A stretch of DNA of 64,000 nt from Paragemmobacter ruber (GTDB lineage Bacteria; Pseudomonadota; Alphaproteobacteria; Rhodobacterales; Rhodobacteraceae). Shown piece by piece: positions 32,294 through 41,452 of the stretch (the first letter of the stretch is position 1; each line of letters starts with the position of its first letter). The position numbers and the translations under genes were made by a program. Under the pieces are notes generated by a model. The model had not been told where the DNA came from. It ran no database searches and worked only from the letters and a program-made list of their open reading frames with translations. The DNA lies in contig NZ_JAAATW010000001.1 in the NCBI RefSeq assembly GCF_009908315.1, forward strand, positions 682,001-746,000, written 5' to 3'.

Positions 32294-32615
32294 GCGGAAC
32301 CTTGCTGATTGATTCGCGCAAAAACCCCGCCCATCGCGGCGGAATTCGGCTTGCCAACAACATCTGCCCCTCCCGCAGCCAGATCGGCAACTGCCCGCCG
32401 AAGATTGAAAAACTGCAAGCCCAGACGGCAACTCTCCCTATGGTTGAAATTTGTGACGGCCATTTCTCCCTCTGGAAACCACGCTTTTCCCTTTGCCAAA
32501 AGGCCGCGGCACAGGCCGGTGCCGCAGTCATCCCCACCATTTTCGGCATGTCAGAAAAGGACAAGAACATCCGCCCATGTCAGATTCGACCTGACGGCGG
32601 GAAATCGGCTACAAC

Positions 32616-32632
32616 GTGGTTAACCAAGATTA
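32616..32632 (+). promoter_or_regulatory. GGTTAACC motif next to the glycosidase start
   Basis: TGGTTAACCAAGATTAC matches the core GTTAACCAA-N2-TTR of the motif at 30432. It lies 20 bases before the chosen start, overlapping the expected translation initiation region. Confidence 0.3.
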
Positions 32633-32652
32633 CCATGGCACAGGGTCAATTC

Positions 32653-34656
32653 ATGCCGCCTCGTTTCCGATCCATTCATGTCGTAACGGCGCTGCTGGCC
32701 GCCGCCGCCACCGCCTGGCCCGCCCTCGCGCAGGAAGAACCCTCCACCCCTGCCCTCGGCGTGGATGATCCGGTGGTGTCATGGGGCCTCGCAGGCCTGT
32801 CCGATTGGGATACCTCGCGGCCCCTGATCGACATCGCGCGGAACATGCGCCCCTTCTGGGGTTTCAGCGGCGATGACTGGTCCACGATCGGCAACGAAGC
32901 CCTCGCCGCTGTCGGCGCCTTGGATGAAAACGGCTACCCCACCCGCATCCCGCAGGGGATGCGCGGCCTGCGCACCATCTGGGGCTGGAGCGAAGAGTAC
33001 GGCGCCGAAGGGCGCGCAGGCCTCTATGTCCTCACCTATCAGGGGCGCGGCACCCTGTCCCTGCATGGGGCGGCGCGGGTCATCACCGCCACGCCGGGCC
33101 GCATCGTATTCGAGAATGCAAGCGGCACGGGCTTCTGGCTCGACATTACCGCCATCGACAGCGGCAACCATATCCGCGACATCTCTATCGTGCGCGCCGA
33201 TCGCCTCGCGCTGGCCGAAGCCGGGGCCATGTTCGATCCCGACTGGCTCGCCCTCATCTCCGATGCGCGGGAACTGCGCTTCCTCGATTGGATGCAGACC
33301 AACAACGCCCCCCAGGTCAGCTGGGCAACCCGTCCCCGCCCGTCCGAAACCAGCTGGAACGCCAAGGGCGCGCCGGTCGAGGTGATGGTCCGCCTTGCCA
33401 ACGAAACCGGCACCGATCCGTGGTTCACCATGCCGCACACCGCCGATGCCGAATACACCCGCGCCTTCGCCACCTATGTGCGCGACAATCTCGATCCCCG
33501 GCTCAAGGCGCATGTCGAACTGTCCAACGAACTGTGGAACGGGGCGTTCGATCAGTTCCACTGGATGCGCGATCAGGCCATCGCCGCCTGGGGCGAAGAC
33601 ATCGCCGAAGATTGGGTGGCCATCTTCAGCTATCATACCAAAGTGGCGACCGAACAGGCGCTGATCTGGGAAGAGGTGTTCGGCGACGAAGCCTCCAGCC
33701 GAGTGGTGAACATCCTCGGCACGCAGATCGCCTATCTCTGGCTCAGCGAACAACAACTCATCGCCCCGGGCTGGAAGCAGCGCGAACCCGAAACCTATGT
33801 CGATCCGACCACCGTATTCGAAGAACTGGCCGTGACAGCCTATTTCGGCGGCAGCTTCATGGGTGAACCCGACGCCCGCGATCAGCTTCTGGCGCGCATC
33901 CGGGGTGGTGTCGAAGGCACCTATGCCTGGATGTTCGAACAAAGCACGACGGGCACCGTGCTCAAAGATTCGATCCCGATGCGCATGGCAACGGTGGCGG
34001 AACACCGGGCGCAGGCAGAAAGCTTTGGTCTGCGCCTCGTCGCCTACGAAGGCGGGCAGCACATGCATCACAGCTTCGCCGTCGATGGCCTGACCGAGGA
34101 AGTGGCCGATGAACTGGGCGCATATGTGCGCGAATTCATCCGCAGCCCCGAAATGGGTGCCCTCTACGGCGAACTGTTCGATGGCTGGAAAGCGGTGGGC
34201 CAAGGCCCGTTCATGCAGTTTACCGAAACCTCCGCCCCGTCGCGCTACGGATCCTGGGGCCTCCTCGCTTTCCCCGAAGATGACGTGCCCCGCGCCCGCG
34301 TGATCGCCGCGCGACAGGCCGAGGGCGGCTCATGGTGGGGCGAAGGCGGGGGGCCGCAATACCTGCAGGGCCGCACCGCAAACGGGACCGAAGCCGCGGA
34401 AACCATGACCGGCACGGCGGAAGAGGATTTCCTCGCAGGACTGGGCGGCGATGACACCTTCCCCGCCAGCATCGGGCGCGACGGCATCAATGGCGGCGAA
34501 GGCAAGGACCGCTTCACCCTGTCCGCTGCCGCAGACCGCTACACCATCACCGCCGAAGGGCCGGGCCACCGCGTCACCGGGCAGGGGGTGGATACCTATC
34601 TCGTCCATGTCGAAGAGATCGCCTTTGGCGATGGCACCACCCTGCCGCTCGACTGA
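32653..34656 (+). CDS. Secreted candidate clan GH-A glycosidase with RTX-like tail
   Basis: A 667-residue protein with a signal peptide ending at ALAQ (about 27). The segment HVELSNELWN has the Asn-Glu pair (Glu293) of clan GH-A acid/base residues, and Glu466 in LVAYEGGQH fits the second catalytic glutamate on strand 7; the 173-residue spacing is reasonable for a TIM barrel. The C-terminal 100 residues contain degenerate glycine/aspartate calcium-binding repeats (GLGGDDTF, GGEGKDRF), as in RTX proteins exported by type I secretion. Facing exoY across a long promoter region, it may trim or release the exopolysaccharide. AGGG lies 7 bases before the ATG at 32653; an ATG at 32635 is an alternative. 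Substrate unknown. Confidence 0.65.
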   Translation: MPPRFRSIHVVTALLAAAATAWPALAQEEPSTPALGVDDPVVSWGLAGLSDWDTSRPLIDIARNMRPFWGFSGDDWSTIGNEALAAVGALDENGYPTRIPQGMRGLRTIWGWSEEYGAEGRAGLYVLTYQGRGTLSLHGAARVITATPGRIVFENASGTGFWLDITAIDSGNHIRDISIVRADRLALAEAGAMFDPDWLALISDARELRFLDWMQTNNAPQVSWATRPRPSETSWNAKGAPVEVMVRLANETGTDPWFTMPHTADAEYTRAFATYVRDNLDPRLKAHVELSNELWNGAFDQFHWMRDQAIAAWGEDIAEDWVAIFSYHTKVATEQALIWEEVFGDEASSRVVNILGTQIAYLWLSEQQLIAPGWKQREPETYVDPTTVFEELAVTAYFGGSFMGEPDARDQLLARIRGGVEGTYAWMFEQSTTGTVLKDSIPMRMATVAEHRAQAESFGLRLVAYEGGQHMHHSFAVDGLTEEVADELGAYVREFIRSPEMGALYGELFDGWKAVGQGPFMQFTETSAPSRYGSWGLLAFPEDDVPRARVIAARQAEGGSWWGEGGGPQYLQGRTANGTEAAETMTGTAEEDFLAGLGGDDTFPASIGRDGINGGEGKDRFTLSAAADRYTITAEGPGHRVTGQGVDTYLVHVEEIAFGDGTTLPLD

Positions 34657-35122
34657 TCAGCACGCCGCGGGCGGGTCCTCTGGACAGCGGCGCGGGAACG
34701 CCCCGCCCCCCATCCCGGCGGGCAGGCCCAGGCGCGCGATCCCCTTGCGGTCACTGATGGCACCGTGACCTGCGGCCAGACCGCATATCCATGACGCAGG
34801 CCTCCGATAGGCCCTGCCGTCACGGCCAAGCATGACGAGCCGCTATCACTGCCCACCGTAACGATCCACCATCACGGACCGCCATCACGGACCGCCATCT
34901 CGACCGACAGTCACGCCCCGCCATCCCAACCGACCGTCCCACCCCGAGGTCGCACCCCAAAAGTCTCGAACAACCGGTCCACCGCGGCGCTCCCGCCGCT
35001 TCACACCACGTTAACCTTAACGCGGCGAATAGGCCCGGATCCGCCTGTCCGGTGCATACGCCTGTCTGCACGCGTTGCTGCACCCGATCCTGCACATGCG
35101 GCACCGGCCATCCCCCTGAAAA
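34657..35122. other. Intergenic region with short degenerate repeats
   Basis: No gene is supported between the glycosidase stop and the tctA terminator. The stretch holds degenerate ATCACGGACCGCC-like units, clearest as two perfect 13-base copies at 34869-34894 plus a partial third, and a GTTAACCTTAACG sequence at 35010-35022. No terminator with a T-run follows the glycosidase gene. Confidence 0.55.
34869..34907. repeat. 13-bp tandem repeat, three units
   Basis: CCATCACGGACCG occurs twice in perfect tandem (34869-34881, 34882-34894), then CCATCTCGACCGA. Looser copies continue on both sides. Confidence 0.7.
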
Positions 35123-35144
35123 CGCGGCGGATTAATCCGCCGCG
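35119..35144 (-). terminator. Intrinsic terminator of the tctCBA operon
   Basis: A 22-bp perfect palindrome (35123-35144, centre TTAA) downstream of tctA is followed on the minus strand by TTTT. Strong GC stem, small loop and T-run make it a convincing Rho-independent terminator, 25 bases after the stop codon. Confidence 0.8.
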
Positions 35145-35168
35145 CGCCGGGGTCGCCCGGATGCCGCC

Positions 35169-36686
35169 TCAGTCCTCTGCCGTCCCGATCTGCGACAGCG
35201 CATCGCCACGCCCCCGCGCCCGCAGGATCATCGGCACCACCAGCGCCGCCAGCGCCAACAGCAGCAGCACCGCCGCCACCGGCGATTGCACCAGCGTGGT
35301 CCAGTCTCCCTGCGAAATCGACAGCGCCCGCCGCAACTGCTGCTCTGCCATCGGCCCAAGGATCAGGCCCACCACAACCGGCGCGATAGGGTAATTGAAC
35401 AGCCGCATCAGATAGCCCATCGTCCCGAACAGGACGAGCATCATCAACTCCACCGGCGACGGGTTCACCCCCAGCGTGCCAAGGGTCGCAAAGACCAGGA
35501 TCCCGCCATAAAGCCACGGCTGCGGAATCTTCAGAAGCAGGATCCAGAACCGGATCAGCGGTAGATTCAGCACCAAAAGCATGACGTTAGCCACCAGCAG
35601 GCTGGCAATCAGCCCCCAGACAAGCTGCGGTGCGGTCGCAAACAGCAGCGGCCCCGGCTGCAAGCCGAACTGCTGGAAACCCGCCAGCATGATCGCCGCC
35701 GTCGCCGTCGTCGGCAGGCCCAGCGTCAGCAGCGGCACCAGCGTCCCGGCGGCGGCGGCGTTGTTCGCCGCCTCCGGCCCCGCGACGCCCTCAATCGCGC
35801 CTTTCCCGAATTCTTCCGGGTGCTTGGTCATGTTCCGCTCGGTCGCATAAGACAGGAACGATGCGATATCCGCCCCCCCGGCCGGCATCGACCCGATGGG
35901 AAATCCGATCGCCGTCCCGCGCAACCACGCCTTCCACGACCGCGCCCAATCCTGCGCCGTCATCCGCACCCGGCCCTTGATGGCAAGGATGCCGCTATCG
36001 TTATCCGGCCCCTGCGCCGCCACGAACAGGGCCTCGCCCAGCGCGAACATCGCAACGGCCAGCGTCGTGACCTCGATCCCGTCCAGCAGTTGCGGCACGC
36101 CAAAGGCCAGCCGCGTCTGCCCGGTCAACTGGTCGATCCCCACCATCGCCAGAGCCAAGCCTATGAAAAGCGACACCAATCCCCGCAGCGCGCTTTCCCC
36201 GAAAGCGGCGGAAACGGTGACAAAGGCCAGCACCATCAGCGCGAAATACTCGCGCGGGCCAAAGATCAGCGCCAGCTTCACGACATGCGGCGCAAGGAAA
36301 GCCAGCATCAGCGTGGCCAGCAACCCCGCCACGAAAGACCCGATGGCAGCAGTGGCCAGCGCTGGCCCGCCCCGCCCGGCGCGGGCCATCTTGTTGCCTT
36401 CCAGCGCGGTGATCACCGACGCGCTTTCTCCGGGCGTGTTCAACAGGATGGATGTCGTCGATCCGCCATACATCCCGCCATAGTAGATGCCCGCGAACAT
36501 GATCAGCGACCCGGCCGCATCCAGCCCATAGGTCACGGGCAGCAGAAGCGCCACCGTCAGCGCAGGCCCGATCCCGGGCAGCACACCCACCGCCGTGCCC
36601 AGCGTCACGCCGATCAGGGCGTAAAGCAGCATCATCGGCTCGAACGCCGTGGCAAGGCCTTGCAGAAGAAAGGAAAACGTATCCAT
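35169..36686 (-). CDS. tctA: Tripartite tricarboxylate transporter, large permease TctA
   Basis: A 505-residue polytopic inner membrane protein of the TctA (DUF112) family, with about eleven or twelve helices. Family landmarks are [23 protein letters not shown] near residue 40, [20 protein letters not shown] near 70 and [20 protein letters not shown] near 255. With TctB and the periplasmic TctC it imports carboxylates by cation symport. It starts one base after the TctB stop. Citrate-like substrates are typical, but TctC specificity varies widely, so the substrate is open. Confidence 0.95.
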   Translation of the reverse strand: MDTFSFLLQGLATAFEPMMLLYALIGVTLGTAVGVLPGIGPALTVALLLPVTYGLDAAGSLIMFAGIYYGGMYGGSTTSILLNTPGESASVITALEGNKMARAGRGGPALATAAIGSFVAGLLATLMLAFLAPHVVKLALIFGPREYFALMVLAFVTVSAAFGESALRGLVSLFIGLALAMVGIDQLTGQTRLAFGVPQLLDGIEVTTLAVAMFALGEALFVAAQGPDNDSGILAIKGRVRMTAQDWARSWKAWLRGTAIGFPIGSMPAGGADIASFLSYATERNMTKHPEEFGKGAIEGVAGPEAANNAAAAGTLVPLLTLGLPTTATAAIMLAGFQQFGLQPGPLLFATAPQLVWGLIASLLVANVMLLVLNLPLIRFWILLLKIPQPWLYGGILVFATLGTLGVNPSPVELMMLVLFGTMGYLMRLFNYPIAPVVVGLILGPMAEQQLRRALSISQGDWTTLVQSPVAAVLLLLALAALVVPMILRARGRGDALSQIGTAED

Positions 36687-36687
36687 C

Positions 36688-37176
36688 TCAGCGCCCGAAG
36701 ATCAGCATTTCAATCGGCCCCGCCGGCAGGTTCAGCTGCAGCAAGACGTCGAAAACCAGATAGATGAACATCCCCAGCCCGATGCCGGACAGGATCGCCC
36801 GCACAAACCGCCGCTCGCCAAAGGCCGCCGCCGCGCAGGTGAACAGAATCGTCGCGCCCAGCACGAAACCGATGGTGTGGATCGTGGCCACCATCACCAC
36901 CATCCCGCCCAAAAGCCACAGAAGCGGCACGGGTTGCTGCTTGGGTCGCGCAGGCCCCGGCCTGCGCCATCCCTCGATGCCCGTCGCAATCCCCAAAAGG
37001 ACCAGCGCCCCGCCGATCAGCCGCGGCACATCCCCCGCGCCCACGCCGGAATAGCCTGCCTTGGACGGGATGCGCGATCCGTCCCACAGCATCAGAGCAC
37101 CGATGGCGATCAGGAAGGCCGCGATGGCAAACGCCGCCCCATCGGGGCGGCGTCCGGTATCACCTTGCGGTGTCAT
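36688..37176 (-). CDS. tctB: Tripartite tricarboxylate transporter, small permease TctB
   Basis: A 162-residue membrane protein with four predicted helices, the usual size for TctB. It is poorly conserved in sequence but the position between tctC and tctA and features such as LWDGSRIP and [17 protein letters not shown] in its first half support the call. Its ATG overlaps the tctC stop codon (ATGA), so translation is coupled. Confidence 0.92.
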   Translation of the reverse strand: MTPQGDTGRRPDGAAFAIAAFLIAIGALMLWDGSRIPSKAGYSGVGAGDVPRLIGGALVLLGIATGIEGWRRPGPARPKQQPVPLLWLLGGMVVMVATIHTIGFVLGATILFTCAAAAFGERRFVRAILSGIGLGMFIYLVFDVLLQLNLPAGPIEMLIFGR

Positions 37177-38117
37177 TGAACCAGACCGATGTCCTTGAGG
37201 ATCGCGGTCGTGGCCTCGATCTCCTTGGCCAGCTGCGCCTCGAAATCGGCCCCGGCGAGGTAGGTGTCAGCCCAGCCCTTGTCGGCCAGCGCCTTCTGCC
37301 AACCTTCGGATTTCGCCAGCTTTTCGATATCAGCCGTAACCTGCGCCTTCTGCTCGTCGCTCAGGCCGGGCGCGGCGGCGACCATCCGCCAGTTCTGCAC
37401 CACCACGTCATAGCCCGCTTCCGTCAGCGTCGGCGCATCCACGCCTTCAAGCCGCGCATCCGACGACACGGCCAGAAGGCGCATCGTGCCCGCCTCAACC
37501 TGCGGCAGGAACTCGCCAAGGCCCGAAATGCCCGCCGTCACCTGATTGCCCAGGATCGCCGCCGTCGCCTCGCCACCGCCCGAGAAGGCGACATAGTTGA
37601 TCTTGGTCGGGTCCACACCCGCCGCCTTGGCCAGAAGGCCCACGGTGATGTGGTCCACACCGCCCGCCGAACCACCGGCCCAGCTCACGGCGCCGGGATC
37701 GGCGGCCATCGCATCGACCAGACCCTTGATGTCCTGAATGGGCGACGCGGCAGGCACCACGATCGCCACCGCTTCGCCCGTCAGCCGCGCGATGGGCGTG
37801 ACATCGGCCAGCGACACGGGCGAGGCATTGGTCAGGATCGCGCCCACCATCACATAGCCGCCCACGATCAGCTGCGACGGATCACCCGATGAGCTGGCCA
37901 CGAACTGGGCCAGCCCCACGGTGCCGCCCGCGCCGGGGACGTTCGTCACCTGAACGCTGGACGAAATGCCTTCGGCCTGCATCACCTCTTGCATCGTGCG
38001 CGCGGTGGAATCCCAACCGCCACCGGGGCTTGCCGGGGCCATGATGCTGTAGTCATTGGCGAAGGCCGGAACGGCCAGCGCAGCGGCGAACATCGCGCCG
38101 TACAGGGCGTGTTTCAT
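37173..38117 (-). CDS. tctC: Tripartite tricarboxylate transporter, binding protein TctC (Bug family)
   Basis: A 314-residue periplasmic receptor with a signal peptide cleaved near AFA (about 19). The Bug-family ligand loop ASPGGGWDSTAR appears at about 28-39 and VTNVPGAGGTVGLAQF follows. It captures a carboxylate for TctAB. The frame runs to 38201, but GGAGGAGAT just before the ATG at 38117 and the signal peptide fix the start. It is the first gene of tctCBA and lies 117 bases from an unrelated-family binding protein on the same strand. Confidence 0.93.
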   Translation of the reverse strand: MKHALYGAMFAAALAVPAFANDYSIMAPASPGGGWDSTARTMQEVMQAEGISSSVQVTNVPGAGGTVGLAQFVASSSGDPSQLIVGGYVMVGAILTNASPVSLADVTPIARLTGEAVAIVVPAASPIQDIKGLVDAMAADPGAVSWAGGSAGGVDHITVGLLAKAAGVDPTKINYVAFSGGGEATAAILGNQVTAGISGLGEFLPQVEAGTMRLLAVSSDARLEGVDAPTLTEAGYDVVVQNWRMVAAAPGLSDEQKAQVTADIEKLAKSEGWQKALADKGWADTYLAGADFEAQLAKEIEATTAILKDIGLVQ

Positions 38118-38234
38118 CTTGATCTCCTCCCAAATCCCGGCATTCGGCCGGGGAAACTGTTCCCGGAAGTCACCTCCTCGTGCTTCCGATGGCGCACTCA
38201 AACACAGGAACCTGTCATCAACCTGACATGTCCC

Positions 38235-39302
38235 CTACTCTGCCCCAAGCGTTTCTTCGGCCCAGCGCTGCAAAAGCCGCCTGCGCTTGGACTGGTCCAG
38301 ATAGACCAGAAGGCCGGGGCTGACCCCCACAGGCTGCAATTGCGGGCCGAGAATCGCCTGCATCATCCGGGCGCTGTTGGCATCCGCCACCTCCAGCGAC
38401 ACTGCCGGAAGGCGCAGCTTGCGCGCCAGCACCTCCTGCCCTTCCCGGCTCATCAGAAAGCCGAGGAAGGCCTCGCCCAGTTCGGGATTGCGCGCCGCCC
38501 GCGGCACCAGCGCGACGCGCGAGACGACCACCGTGTAATCCTTCAGCAGGACCAGGCCGATCTCGGGCCGCTGCCGCGCCTGATCGGCGGCATAGGACCC
38601 AAGGATGTTGTAGCCCAGCTTCAGGCGCCCATCGGCCACCCTGTCGATGATGTCCTGACTGGTGGGAAACACCTCCAGCCCCGCCCGCGTCATCGCCCGG
38701 ATCAGCGCCCAGATATCGCCGAACAGTTCCTCATCCCGCGCCAGAAACAGGTATCCCAGCGCCGACCGCGTGATGTCATAGGTCCCCACCGCACCGCCCG
38801 ATGCCGCAGGCTGGGCGCGCAGCCAATCCATCAGCGCCAGCCGCGATTGCGGCGGGCCGTCGGGAAAGCTGGGGCGGTGATAGACCAGCACCGCAGGCTC
38901 GAAGGTCAGCGCATAGGCCGTGTCCTGCCACTGCGCCCAATCCGGCCAGTCGCGCGCCGCAGGCGGGCGCGCAGCCTGTGCATAGCCGTCATTGGCAAGG
39001 CTCATCTGCAGGTCCATGCCCGACGAGAACACGAAATCCGCCGTCACGCCCGGCCCGTCCGTTTCGGCGCGCACGCGGTCGCGGATCTCGCCGGTCAGCA
39101 GATCCTCGTAACGCACGGCGACGTCGGGATAGTTTTCCTGAAAGGCCGCGATCATCGGTGCGGCAAGGCTTTCATCCAGCGTGGAGTAGACCGTCAGTTC
39201 CTGCCCGGTCCTGCCAGAAGGGGCATCGAACAGGAACACCTCGCCCAGCGCAGGCCACGCCGCGCCGATTAACCCCACAAGAAACAGAACACCCCCCCGC
39301 AT
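38235..39302 (-). CDS. Orphan periplasmic ABC-type substrate-binding protein
   Basis: A 355-residue binding protein of the iron(III)/thiamine type II fold (FbpA-like), with a signal peptide ending near WPALG (about 20). It shows ELTVYSTLDE, FVFSSGMDLQ and a C-terminal ALVPRAARNPELGEAFLGFLMS segment. No permease or ATPase for it is nearby. It diverges from the tctD/tctE two-component pair, a known arrangement in which a binding protein may feed the sensor kinase. The frame is open to 39917, but only the part from 39302 is homologous. The start codon choice is moderately sure. Confidence 0.8.
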   Translation of the reverse strand: MRGGVLFLVGLIGAAWPALGEVFLFDAPSGRTGQELTVYSTLDESLAAPMIAAFQENYPDVAVRYEDLLTGEIRDRVRAETDGPGVTADFVFSSGMDLQMSLANDGYAQAARPPAARDWPDWAQWQDTAYALTFEPAVLVYHRPSFPDGPPQSRLALMDWLRAQPAASGGAVGTYDITRSALGYLFLARDEELFGDIWALIRAMTRAGLEVFPTSQDIIDRVADGRLKLGYNILGSYAADQARQRPEIGLVLLKDYTVVVSRVALVPRAARNPELGEAFLGFLMSREGQEVLARKLRLPAVSLEVADANSARMMQAILGPQLQPVGVSPGLLVYLDQSKRRRLLQRWAEETLGAE

Positions 39303-39330
39303 CCCCGCAGCTTGCCCCAAGGCAGAGCGG

Positions 39331-39359
39331 TTCACAACGGCGCTGTTCGGCCCTAGTCT
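39331..39359 (+). promoter_or_regulatory. Possible tctDE promoter
   Basis: TTCACA and TAGTCT are separated by 17 bases, placing a start of transcription about 25 bases before the tctD ATG. The -10 box is weak. Confidence 0.3.
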
Positions 39360-39389
39360 GCGGCCCAGTTCCGGGTGACGGGAGGCCCC

Positions 39390-40064
39390 ATGCGCATCAT
39401 GCTTGTCGAAGATGACCGCCCCCTCGCCGAGGCGCTGACCACGCTGCTGGGCCAGTCTGGCTATGCCGTGGACACGGTGCATGACGGCGCCTCGGCCGAG
39501 GTTCTGGGTGCCTCGGAACGCTTCGACCTTGTGATCCTCGACCTCAACCTTCCCGAAAAAGACGGGCTGTCCGTGCTGCGCGCCATGCGCGCCCGGTCCG
39601 ACGATGCCGCCGTGATGATCCTGACCGCGCGCGGCGCGCCAGAGGAACGGGTGCGCGGCCTGAACCTTGGCGCGGATGACTATCTGACCAAGCCCTTCGA
39701 CGTGACGGAATTCGAAGCCCGCGTCCGCTCGCTCCTGCGCCGCAAGGCGGGGCTGCGCGCCTCGACGCTGACCGTGGGCGATGTGACCTTCGATCTGATC
39801 TCGCGCCGCCTGACCACGCCCGCAGGCGGCATCGACCTGCCCGCGCGCGAACTCGCGCTGCTGGAACTGCTGTTTACACGGGCGGGGCGCGTGGTCAGCA
39901 AGGAAACGATCGTGCAATCGCTGACGTCACTCGACGACAGCCTGTCCGACAATGCGATCGAACAGTATGTCTCGCGGCTGCGGCGGCGGCTCAGCCCGCA
40001 TGGCGTGGTGCTGCGCACGGCGCGGGGCATCGGCTATTACATCGACAAAGCCGCCAGCGCATGA
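39390..40064 (+). CDS. tctD: Response regulator, OmpR/TctD type
   Basis: A 224-residue two-component regulator. The receiver domain has the acidic pair in VEDDRP, the phosphoacceptor Asp51 (LILDLNLP) and the conserved lysine in YLTKPFD. The C-terminal half is an OmpR-type winged helix (LPARELALLELL ... SLSDNAIEQYVSRLRRRL). GGAGG stands directly before the ATG at 39390. It overlaps the sensor kinase by ATGA. Likely target: the tctCBA operon and the divergent binding protein. Confidence 0.92.
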   Translation: MRIMLVEDDRPLAEALTTLLGQSGYAVDTVHDGASAEVLGASERFDLVILDLNLPEKDGLSVLRAMRARSDDAAVMILTARGAPEERVRGLNLGADDYLTKPFDVTEFEARVRSLLRRKAGLRASTLTVGDVTFDLISRRLTTPAGGIDLPARELALLELLFTRAGRVVSKETIVQSLTSLDDSLSDNAIEQYVSRLRRRLSPHGVVLRTARGIGYYIDKAASA

Positions 40065-41452
40065 CATCCGCCCCCGCCCTTTCGCGCTGGTCGCTGCGCC
40101 GCAGACTGCTGGGCGGTCTGCTGCTATCCACGGTCATCCTCGGCCTGATCGCATTGGTCGATACATGGGGCGAGGCCCGCCGCACGGCGCAAAGCGTATC
40201 GGATCGGGTGCTGGCCGGTTCGGCCCTCGCCATCGCCGAGCGGGTCAGCGTCGATTTGTCGGGCGACATTCAGGTGGATCTCCCCTATTCCGCGCTGGAT
40301 ATGCTGGCCTCTACCGCCGAGGACCGGGTTTTCTATCGCGTGGATGGGCCGGACGGCTTTCTCTCGGGCTATGAGGATCTGGCCACGCTGCCCGGCGCGC
40401 CCGGCGATGACACAGCCTTCGCAGACGGCCGCTATGGCGATACGCGCATCCGCATCGCCACGCATTTCGGGCAGGTCTCGACGGGCGAGGAATCGCTGCG
40501 CTTTTCCGTCACCGTGGCCGAATCCACGCGCGCCCGCGATGCCTTGGCGCGGTCGATCCTGATCCGCTCGGCGCTGCGGCTGGCAGGGCTGGCCGCAGGG
40601 GCGGCGCTGATCGTCTGGCTGATGGTGACCAATGCGCTGCGCCCCATGGACCGGCTGGCCCGCCGCCTTTCGGCCCGCGCGCCGGATGACCTGAGCCCCC
40701 TGCGCGCCGACATCCCTTCGGAAATGGCTGGCCCCATCGACGCGATGAACAGCTTCATGCAGCGGCTGGATGGTGCCGTGCAGGCCCTGCGCAACTTCAC
40801 CGGCAATGCGGGCCATCAATTGCGCACGCCGCTGGCCACGGTGCGGGCGCAGCTTGCCCTGATCGCCCGTACCACCCCGGATGCGGCGCAGGACAGCATC
40901 GCCAAGGCCGAGGCGGCGCTTGTGCGGGCAGAGCGGGTGCTGGCGCAGCTGATGGTGCTGGCCCGGGTGGATGCCGCCGCCGCCCGCCGCGCGCTGCCCG
41001 AAACCGATCTGGCCGCCATCGCCCGCACCACCACCGCCGAGGCGATCCCGAATGCCGATCGCTTCGGCCATGATCTTGGCTACGAGGGCGAGGATCGGCT
41101 GATCGCACGCGCCGATCCGGTGCTCTGCGCCGAACTTCTTACCAACCTTGTCGACAACGCGATCCGCTATGCCGGCCCGCAGGCGGTGATCACCGTGCGC
41201 GCCCTGTCCACCCCCGCCGGTCCCGTGCTCGAGGTGGAAGACAATGGCCCCGGCCTGCCCCCCGATGCGCTACCCCGCCTGCTTGCCCGGCAGGACCTGC
41301 GCAAGGATGCGCTGGAGGGGACGCATGGCCTTGGCCTTGCGGTGGTGGGCGAAATCGCCCGCCTCTTCGGCGCCCAGTTGCAGCAGGCACGCGCCGAGGA
41401 TCCGCCCCGGCACATCATCCGCTGCCGGTTCCCCGATCCCGACGCCGCCTGA
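40061..41452 (+). CDS. tctE: Sensor histidine kinase, TctE type
   Basis: A 463-residue inner membrane kinase: helix at about 16-35, a periplasmic 2CSK-type sensor domain (about 36-165), a second helix (about 170-190), HAMP-like linker, dimerisation domain with His252 in GHQLRTP, and an HATPase domain with N (LLTNLVDNAIRYA), DNGPGL and GTHGLGLAVV boxes. It probably senses a carboxylate, directly or through the neighbouring binding protein, and phosphorylates the partner regulator at Asp51. Its stop codon directly abuts the convergent exoD gene. Confidence 0.92.
   Translation: MTSAPALSRWSLRRRLLGGLLLSTVILGLIALVDTWGEARRTAQSVSDRVLAGSALAIAERVSVDLSGDIQVDLPYSALDMLASTAEDRVFYRVDGPDGFLSGYEDLATLPGAPGDDTAFADGRYGDTRIRIATHFGQVSTGEESLRFSVTVAESTRARDALARSILIRSALRLAGLAAGAALIVWLMVTNALRPMDRLARRLSARAPDDLSPLRADIPSEMAGPIDAMNSFMQRLDGAVQALRNFTGNAGHQLRTPLATVRAQLALIARTTPDAAQDSIAKAEAALVRAERVLAQLMVLARVDAAAARRALPETDLAAIARTTTAEAIPNADRFGHDLGYEGEDRLIARADPVLCAELLTNLVDNAIRYAGPQAVITVRALSTPAGPVLEVEDNGPGLPPDALPRLLARQDLRKDALEGTHGLGLAVVGEIARLFGAQLQQARAEDPPRHIIRCRFPDPDAA

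Larger units (their letters stand above)
31756..32652. other. Long intergenic region, 897 bases
   Basis: No convincing gene; open frames here lack ribosome binding sites and family features. Bases 31975-32310 are clearly AT-richer than the coding DNA. I see a CTGTTAACCTATCTTAA motif (32037-32053), a hairpin GTTGCC-N5-GGCAAC (32162-32178), an inverted repeat TAACC-AAC-GGTTA (32281-32293) and GGTTAACC just before the glycosidase start (32618-32625). It should contain the divergent promoters of exoY and the glycosidase gene; a small RNA cannot be excluded. Confidence 0.6.
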
